The notes beneath the pieces were generated by a model, which was not told the DNA's origin, did no database searches, and was given only the letters and a program-made list of their open reading frames with translations. 21,343 nt of DNA from positions 1 to 21,343 of the forward strand of contig JAEZKH010000207.1 of assembly GCA_023415515.1 (NCBI GenBank), given 5' to 3'. Each line of letters starts with the position of its first letter. Within the stretch, counting starts at the first letter, position 1. The DNA is from Actinomycetes bacterium (GTDB taxonomy: Bacteria; Actinomycetota; Actinomycetes; Mycobacteriales; Mycobacteriaceae). Positions 16,789 to 21,343 of this stretch are shown piece by piece. The position numbers were made by a program, and so were the translations under genes.

Positions 16789-17805
16789 ATGAGCAAGCCA
16801 GCCGAGCGCGTCGTCTTCTCCGGCGTGCAACCCACATCTGACTCGCTGCATCTCGGAAACGCGCTCGGTGCGGTTGCCCAGTGGGCGGGTCTGCAGGACG
16901 AGTTCGACACCTACTTCTGCGTTGTCGACCTGCACTCCATCACGTTGCCGCAGGACCCGGCGCTGCTCCGCCGCCGCACACTGGCCACGGCCGCGCAGTA
17001 TCTCGCCATGGGCGTCGACCCGTTCCGGTCGACGATCTTCGTGCAGAGCCACGTACCCGCCCACACAGAATTGACCTGGGTGCTGGGGTGTTTCACCGGT
17101 TTCGGTCAGGCCTCGCGGATGACACAGTTCAAGGACAAGTCGCAGAAAGAGGGCAGCGACGCCACCACAGTGGGGCTGTTCACCTACCCGGTGCTGATGG
17201 CAGCCGACGTGTTGCTCTACGACACCGACCTCGTCCCGGTGGGTGAGGACCAGCGACAGCACCTCGAACTCGCGCGCGACGTCGCGCAGCGGTTCAACTC
17301 ACGCTTCCCGGATACCTTCGTCATCCCCGAGCCGATGATCCCGAAGGTGACCGCGAAGATCTACGACCTGGCCGATCCGACGGCGAAGATGAGCAAGTCG
17401 GCATCCAGCGACGCCGGACTGATCAGCCTGCTCGACGATCCGGCTACGACGGCCAAGAAGATCCGCTCCGCGGTCACCGACAGCGAGCGTGAGATCCGCT
17501 ACGACCCCGAAGCCAAGCCCGGCATCTCCAACCTGCTGACCATCCAGTCCGCGGTCACCGGTACCGACATCGCCGAACTCGTCGAAGGGTACGGCGGCCG
17601 CGGGTACGGCGACCTGAAGAAAGACACCGCCGAGGCGGTGGTGGAGTTCGTCACCCCGATCAAGGCGAGGGTCGACGAGTTGCTCGCCGACACGACCGAA
17701 CTCGAGGGCATCCTCGCCGCGGGCGCCACTCGCGCCAACGAGGTGTCTGCGAAGACGTTGAAGCGGGTATACGAGCGGCTAGGGTTTCTGCAGCAACGGC
17801 AATAG
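16789..17805 (+). CDS. trpS: Tryptophanyl-tRNA synthetase
   Basis: A 338-residue class I aminoacyl-tRNA synthetase of normal bacterial length. It has the HIGH-type motif HLGN (21-24), VGEDQRQHLE (151-160) in the tryptophan site and KMSKS (200-204). FSGVQPTSDSLHLGN at the N-terminus is typical of TrpS. It charges tRNA-Trp in the cytosol. It lies 27 bp after xthA and 19 bp before the membrane protein gene, matching the gene order in M. tuberculosis (Rv3336c, Rv3335c). The ribosome binding site is weak. No leader peptide or T-box is seen upstream. Confidence 0.97.
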   Translation: MSKPAERVVFSGVQPTSDSLHLGNALGAVAQWAGLQDEFDTYFCVVDLHSITLPQDPALLRRRTLATAAQYLAMGVDPFRSTIFVQSHVPAHTELTWVLGCFTGFGQASRMTQFKDKSQKEGSDATTVGLFTYPVLMAADVLLYDTDLVPVGEDQRQHLELARDVAQRFNSRFPDTFVIPEPMIPKVTAKIYDLADPTAKMSKSASSDAGLISLLDDPATTAKKIRSAVTDSEREIRYDPEAKPGISNLLTIQSAVTGTDIAELVEGYGGRGYGDLKKDTAEAVVEFVTPIKARVDELLADTTELEGILAAGATRANEVSAKTLKRVYERLGFLQQRQ

Positions 17806-17824
17806 CGTTCTTGGAGGTCGGCGT

Positions 17825-18850
17825 ATGACAGAACCGGCCAAACCGGGAATCCTCGATCGATTCCGGACCCGCTACAGGTGGTTCGACCACGTCATGCGGG
17901 CACAGGAGCGCTACCAGGACAGCAAGGGCGATTTCTACGCCGCAGGCATCACGTACTTCACGATCTTCGCGCTCTTCCCGATGCTGATGGTCGCCTTCGC
18001 CATCGCCGGCTTCGTGCTGGCCAGCCAGCCTGAACTGCTCGCCGACATCACCGACAAGATCAAGTCGACCGTCTCGGGGGATCTGGGCCAGCAGCTCGTC
18101 GACCTGATGGACTCCGCCATCAAATCGCGCACGTCGGTGGGGATCATCGGCCTGGCCACGGCGGCGTGGGCCGGTCTCGGCTGGATGGCCAACCTGCGCG
18201 AGGCGCTGAGCCAGATGTGGGGACTGCACCGCCAGGACCCCGACGGGTTCATCCGCACCAAGATCTCCGATCTGATCGCGATCGTCTTCCTGTTCGGCGC
18301 GATCGCACTGACCATCGCGCTGAGCGCAGTCAGCAGCTCGGGGTTGATGCGGCACATTGTCGAATGGCTTGGGCTGCAGGATCTTCCGGGGGTCAGCATC
18401 GGCTTGCGGCTCTGTTCGACGCTGCTGTCGGTGTTCATCTCCTGGCTGCTGTTCACGTCGATGATCGCGCGGCTGCCCCGCGAGTCGATCAGCTTCCGCA
18501 GCGCGACCAGGGCCGGCTTGATGGCCGCCGTCGCGTTCGAGATCTTCAAGCTGGTGGCTTCGATCTACCTCAAGTCCGTCATGACCGGCCCCGCGGGAGC
18601 GACGTTCGGTCCGGTGCTCGGCCTGATGGTGTTCGCCTACATCACCGCCCGGTTGATCCTCTTCGCGACAGCGTGGGCGGCGACCGCCAGGGAGAACATG
18701 GAAGCCGCACCGATCGAACCGCCCGCCGGGGCGGTCATCACCCCCCGCGTGCAGGTTCGGGAGGGCTTGGGACCGGCCGGCGTGTTGACCGCCACGGCGG
18801 TGGGCGCTCTCGGCGCCTTCGGTTTCGCGCGGCTGAGCCGGCGTCGGTGA
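17825..18850 (+). CDS. yhjD: YihY/YhjD/BrkB family inner membrane protein
   Basis: A 341-residue membrane protein with about six membrane segments, near 44-66, 104-122, 149-171, 191-213, 228-249 and 261-286, plus a weak hydrophobic stretch at 317-335. Family features include KGDFYAAGITYFTIFALFP (34-52), where an early helix leads into TM1, and GATFGPVLGLMVFAYITARL (258-277). The family was once called ribonuclease BN in error; a transport role in the envelope has been proposed for YhjD, but the activity here is unknown. GGAGG at 17813-17817 lies 7 nt before the ATG. It follows trpS by 19 bp and converges on gdx, with 3 bp between the stops. Confidence 0.9.
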   Translation: MTEPAKPGILDRFRTRYRWFDHVMRAQERYQDSKGDFYAAGITYFTIFALFPMLMVAFAIAGFVLASQPELLADITDKIKSTVSGDLGQQLVDLMDSAIKSRTSVGIIGLATAAWAGLGWMANLREALSQMWGLHRQDPDGFIRTKISDLIAIVFLFGAIALTIALSAVSSSGLMRHIVEWLGLQDLPGVSIGLRLCSTLLSVFISWLLFTSMIARLPRESISFRSATRAGLMAAVAFEIFKLVASIYLKSVMTGPAGATFGPVLGLMVFAYITARLILFATAWAATARENMEAAPIEPPAGAVITPRVQVREGLGPAGVLTATAVGALGAFGFARLSRRR

Positions 18851-18853
18851 CGG

Positions 18854-19168
18854 TCAGCTGACCAGTTTGAGGCCGGCGACACAGCCGACGACGCCGACCA
18901 TCAACAGCAGCTTGACCGCCGACGCCGCCTCCGCGCCGGTCAGCATCGCGTAGCTCACGGTCAGCACGGCGCCGATGGCCACCCATACCGCGTAGCTGGT
19001 GCCCGCGGGCAGCGTGCGCATCGCGATCGCCAGACCGGCCATCGAAAGAACAAGTGAGACAACGAATATCAGCGACGGGATCGGCCTGGAGAGAGCCTCC
19101 GACCTGCTCAATGCGGTAGCCCAGACCGCTTCGAGGACACCTGAGACGACGAGAATGAGCCATGCCAT
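18854..19168 (-). CDS. gdx: SMR-family guanidinium exporter Gdx (SugE-type)
   Basis: A 104-residue four-helix small multidrug resistance protein. It has the central E13, and W16, S42, Y59, W62 and K101 at the positions known from the Gdx subgroup; the loop LPAGTSYAVWVAIGA (53-67) is close to the SugE/Gdx signature. Gdx proteins are dual-topology homodimers that export guanidinium in exchange for protons; a single gene fits that. The ATG at 19168 was chosen over the in-frame ATG at 19189 because GGAGG (19181-19177) lies 8 nt before it and the family N-terminus MAWLIL follows; the longer start would fall inside the riboswitch. The guanidine-III riboswitch upstream supports the substrate assignment. 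Confidence 0.92.
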   Translation of the reverse strand: MAWLILVVSGVLEAVWATALSRSEALSRPIPSLIFVVSLVLSMAGLAIAMRTLPAGTSYAVWVAIGAVLTVSYAMLTGAEAASAVKLLLMVGVVGCVAGLKLVS

Positions 19169-19177
19169 GACACACAC

Positions 19178-19230
19178 CTCCGGACACACCGTCTTGTCGC
19201 TGGCCGGGTACGGTGCCCCTCGTCCGGAGT
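19178..19230 (-). ncRNA. Guanidine-III (ykkC-III) riboswitch upstream of gdx
   Basis: The minus-strand RNA carries the class consensus: CCGGACGAGG (from 19227), GCACCGUACCCGG, and then GCGACAAGACGGUGUG (to about 19185). CCGG pairs with the CCGG of ACCCGG, and CACCGU pairs with ACGGUG to form the compact pseudoknot. An alternative 8-bp helix is possible: CUCCGGAC (19229-19222) with GUCCGGAG (19185-19178), whose 3' side covers most of the GGAGG ribosome binding site of gdx. Guanidinium binding would use the first CCGG inside the aptamer and free the site, so this should be an ON switch. The class is known; the alternative helix is read from this sequence. Confidence 0.92.
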
Positions 19231-19249
19231 CAGAAAGTTGACCGATTCC

Positions 19250-19255
19250 AGATTA
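19250..19255 (-). promoter_or_regulatory. Probable -10 element (TAATCT) of gdx
   Basis: On the minus strand TAATCT lies about 20 nt before the start of the guanidine-III aptamer, in the 99-bp gap between dacB and gdx. A transcript starting near 19243 would contain the whole riboswitch. No clear -35 box. Confidence 0.5.
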
Positions 19256-19267
19256 GCAAATCGCGGA

Positions 19268-20482
19268 TCAGCGGTGCTGCGGGCGCCGGTTCAGTGCCCG
19301 CGCACACATGATCAGGCAGAACACGACGACCGTTCCGACGAACCCGACGCCAACCCGAACCGGAAGCGCGTCGGCGGCGGGCAGTTGGGGGGCGGCCGCC
19401 AACGGCGCGCCGGTCGCGGCCTCCTGTGGCGTCGCCAGCAGCGACGGGTCTGGCTCGACGAGCGTGCCCACCTTCGTGCCGGGTGCGGTCGCGAACCCGT
19501 AGTCCAGTAGATGGGCGGCCTGCTCCCACGGCGCGATCGGCTGACGGGTGCCACGCAGCAGCACCGCAACGAGCCTGCGGCCGTCCCGGTTGGCCGCGCC
19601 GACGAAGGTCTGGCCCGCGTCGTCGGTGTAGCCGGTCTTGCCGCCCATCGCGCCGGGGTAGTTGTCGAGCAGCTTGTTGTCGTTCTCGATCGGGTAACCG
19701 GCGTCCCCGCGGCCGGGGAAGTCGAACTCGCGTGTCGCGACGATTTCCGCGAAAGTCGGGTTCTGCCAGGCATACCGGTAGAACAGCCCGATGTCGTAGG
19801 CCGACGTGCTCATGCCAGGGCCGTCGAGACCCGACGGCGTCGCCACCCGGGTGTCGCGGCCACCGAGCTTGCCGGCCAGGTCGTTGAGCTTGGCCAGTGT
19901 CGCGTCCATCCCGCCCATCTGCATCGCAAGCGCATGGGCGGCGTCGTTGCCCGAATGCATGAGCAACCCGTGCAGGATGTCGCGGATCGAGTAGTGGCCG
20001 CCTTCGCCGATGCCCACCCTGGTGCCTTCGGCGGCGGCGTCGTCGGCGGTGCCTGCGATGACCTTGTGGATCGGCAGGTCCCGCAGCGCCTGCATGGCCA
20101 CGAGCACCTTGATGATGCTCGCGGGCCGATGTCTGCCGTGGGGATCCTTGGCGGCGACGACGTCACCGGTGTCGAGATCGGCCACCAGCCACGCCTCTGC
20201 GGAGACGTCGTCGGGCACCGGTGGCGTGCCCGGCGCGGTGATGATGCCGCAGCCGCCGAGGGCGTCACCGCCGACGGGGTCCGACGGCACCGCGAGCGGC
20301 TGCGGCGGGTCGCCTGCCACCGGCACCTCCGATGAGTCGACGGCGGGCGGCGTGCTGACCTGATACGGGCACGGATCGGTCGCCGCAGGCGGCTCAGCGT
20401 TCGCCAGTGCAGGCGCTGCCGCGAAGAAAAGCGCTGCAGCCAGCGCGGTCGCCCGCCGGCCAGCGATGGTCAAGGTCGCCAT
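19268..20482 (-). CDS. dacB: D-alanyl-D-alanine carboxypeptidase (DacB1-like penicillin-binding protein)
   Basis: A 404-residue secreted or membrane-anchored serine peptidase (S11 family; Rv3330 has 405). It has a signal peptide (about 1-28, ending ALANA), a Pro-rich segment (30-90), and the catalytic domain with SIIK (122-125), SGN (177-179) and KTG (282-284). A C-terminal hydrophobic helix near 376-396 is followed by a basic tail, which would anchor the protein on the outer face of the membrane. It trims the terminal D-Ala of peptidoglycan pentapeptides. The ATG at 20482 starts the signal peptide directly; TAATCT 9 nt upstream is a candidate -10 box, giving a short or absent leader. The gene order with the aminotransferase matches Rv3330 and Rv3329. 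Confidence 0.94.
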   Translation of the reverse strand: MATLTIAGRRATALAAALFFAAAPALANAEPPAATDPCPYQVSTPPAVDSSEVPVAGDPPQPLAVPSDPVGGDALGGCGIITAPGTPPVPDDVSAEAWLVADLDTGDVVAAKDPHGRHRPASIIKVLVAMQALRDLPIHKVIAGTADDAAAEGTRVGIGEGGHYSIRDILHGLLMHSGNDAAHALAMQMGGMDATLAKLNDLAGKLGGRDTRVATPSGLDGPGMSTSAYDIGLFYRYAWQNPTFAEIVATREFDFPGRGDAGYPIENDNKLLDNYPGAMGGKTGYTDDAGQTFVGAANRDGRRLVAVLLRGTRQPIAPWEQAAHLLDYGFATAPGTKVGTLVEPDPSLLATPQEAATGAPLAAAPQLPAADALPVRVGVGFVGTVVVFCLIMCARALNRRPQHR

Positions 20483-20491
20483 TGTGTCCGC

Positions 20492-20497
20492 AGATTA
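20492..20497 (-). promoter_or_regulatory. Candidate -10 element (TAATCT) of dacB
   Basis: On the minus strand TAATCT lies 9 nt before the dacB ATG, within the 89-bp gap behind the aminotransferase gene. A TTGACA also occurs in this gap but is too far upstream to be its -35 box, so the promoter call is weak. Confidence 0.35.
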
Positions 20498-20571
20498 AGC
20501 GATTCAGCGCTCGATTCCGCGGTGCCACGCTGTGACTCAAGTGATCAGAGTGTCAATTGGGACCTTGTGTA

Positions 20572-21342
20572 TCAGAGCCTGCGGCCGGCTTCCCCGAGGA
20601 CGTTGTGCAGGATGTCGTAGATCGCGTCGAACTCCTTCTGCCCGCTGATCAGCGGGGGCGCCAGCTGTACGACCGGGTCACCGCGGTCGTCGGCGCGGCA
20701 GTACAGGCCGGCATCCCACAGCGCGGGGGTGAGGAATCCGCGCAGCAACCGCTCGGACTCCTCGTCGTTGAACGTCTCCTTGGTCGTCTTGTCCTTGACC
20801 AATTCGATGCCGTAGAAGAAGCCCTCTCCGCGCACGGCGCCGACGATCGGCAGGTCGGAGAGCTTCTCGAGCGTCGCGCGGAACGCGGGGGCGTTCTCCT
20901 TGACGTGGTCGTTGAGCCCCTCGCGCTCGAAGATGTCGAGGTTGGCCAGCGCGACGGCCGACGACACCGGGTGCCCGCCGAACGTGTAGCCGTGGCCGAA
21001 CACGGTGGTGCCGTCGTTGAACGGCTCGAACAGCCGGTCGCTGGCGATCATCGCGCCGATCGGCGAGTAGCCCGACGTCAGCCCCTTGGCGCAGGTGATG
21101 ATGTCCGGCACGTAGTTGAAGTCGTTGCACGCGAACATCGAACCGATGCGGCCGTAGGCGCAGATCACCTCGTCGGAGACCAGCAGCACGTCGTACTCGT
21201 CGCAGATCTCGCGGACCCGCTCGAAATACCCGGGCGGGGGAGGGAAGCAGCCGCCGGCGTTCTGCACCGGCTCCAGGAATACCGCGGCGACGGTTTCGGG
21301 GCCCTCGAACTCGATGGCCTCGGCGATGCGGTCGGCGCAGTA
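20572..21342 (-). CDS. Class III PLP-dependent aminotransferase, C-terminal part (Rv3329-like)
   Basis: The last 256 codons of a fold-type I aminotransferase; the N-terminus lies beyond the window end, and the reading frame stays open to the last bases. Visible are FLEPVQNAGG, the PLP-contacting aspartate in LLVSDEVICAYGRIG, the PLP lysine in TCAKGLTSGYSPIG and GYTFGGHPVSSAVALANL. These mark the omega-amino-acid:pyruvate or diamine transaminase group. The sequence YGRIG replaces the commoner FGRTG. The amino donor is unknown. The first start codon seen in frame (GTG at 21267) is internal. dacB follows after 89 bp on the same strand. Confidence 0.92.
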   Translation of the reverse strand, partial: YCADRIAEAIEFEGPETVAAVFLEPVQNAGGCFPPPPGYFERVREICDEYDVLLVSDEVICAYGRIGSMFACNDFNYVPDIITCAKGLTSGYSPIGAMIASDRLFEPFNDGTTVFGHGYTFGGHPVSSAVALANLDIFEREGLNDHVKENAPAFRATLEKLSDLPIVGAVRGEGFFYGIELVKDKTTKETFNDEESERLLRGFLTPALWDAGLYCRADDRGDPVVQLAPPLISGQKEFDAIYDILHNVLGEAGRRL

Positions 21343-21343
21343 A

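Noticed and set aside
19169..19189. Longer start for gdx at the ATG at 19189
   Set aside because: It would place the start codon inside the guanidine-III riboswitch and its ribosome binding site; the family N-terminus fits the ATG at 19168.
20536..20560. TTGACA in the gap upstream of dacB as a -35 box
   Set aside because: No TANNNT sequence lies 16-19 nt downstream; the TAATCT near the dacB start is too far away.

Overview
The window is GC-rich, tightly packed actinobacterial chromosome. Its gene content and order match the block that runs from the MfpA region to dacB1 in mycobacteria (Rv3362c to Rv3329 in M. tuberculosis, in inverted orientation, recalled rather than searched). The mfpA gene beside an FHA-domain ABC exporter, a monomeric isocitrate dehydrogenase, and several likely leaderless genes (TANNNT motifs 6-9 nt before the start codon) suggest a fast-growing Mycobacterium (Mycolicibacterium). 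I see no tRNA, rRNA, CRISPR array, insertion sequence or phage gene.

Layout. (1) 1-869: the end of a conservon-type GTPase (MfpB/CvnD) followed by mfpA, a pentapeptide-repeat gyrase-protecting protein. (2) 889-4760, minus strand: an Rv1747-like double-FHA ABC exporter and an Old Yellow Enzyme family oxidoreductase. (3) 4789-5930, plus: folD overlapping a small DUF3017 membrane protein gene. (4) 5949-8137: a TetR repressor with a 23-bp palindromic operator, overlapping by 4 bp a class A FAD monooxygenase that resembles the Rox/RIFMO group. (5) 8139-9158, minus: a zeta-toxin-like kinase behind a Phd/YefM-like antitoxin, an unusual pairing. (6) 9218-12600, minus: a SAM-IV riboswitch, then metC/metY, metX and a SAM-dependent methyltransferase. 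(7) 12781-15030, plus: a monomeric NADP isocitrate dehydrogenase. (8) 15032-15853, minus: an alpha/beta hydrolase. (9) 15952-18850, plus: exonuclease III, trpS and a YihY/YhjD membrane protein. (10) 18854-19230, minus: an SMR guanidinium exporter (Gdx) under a guanidine-III riboswitch. (11) 19268-21343, minus: a D,D-carboxypeptidase and the C-terminal part of a class III aminotransferase cut by the window edge.

How it works together. The methionine operon should be repressed when SAM is plentiful: the aptamer is followed by a hairpin that covers the metC ribosome binding site. The gdx leader appears to work the other way, with an 8-bp helix hiding the ribosome binding site until guanidinium folds the aptamer. 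The TetR/monooxygenase pair looks like a self-regulated xenobiotic response unit. The kinase and Phd-like pair looks like a toxin-antitoxin module inserted among housekeeping genes. The only gap over 300 bp (12434-12780) holds the SAM-IV riboswitch and a divergent promoter region with a direct repeat and two palindromes.
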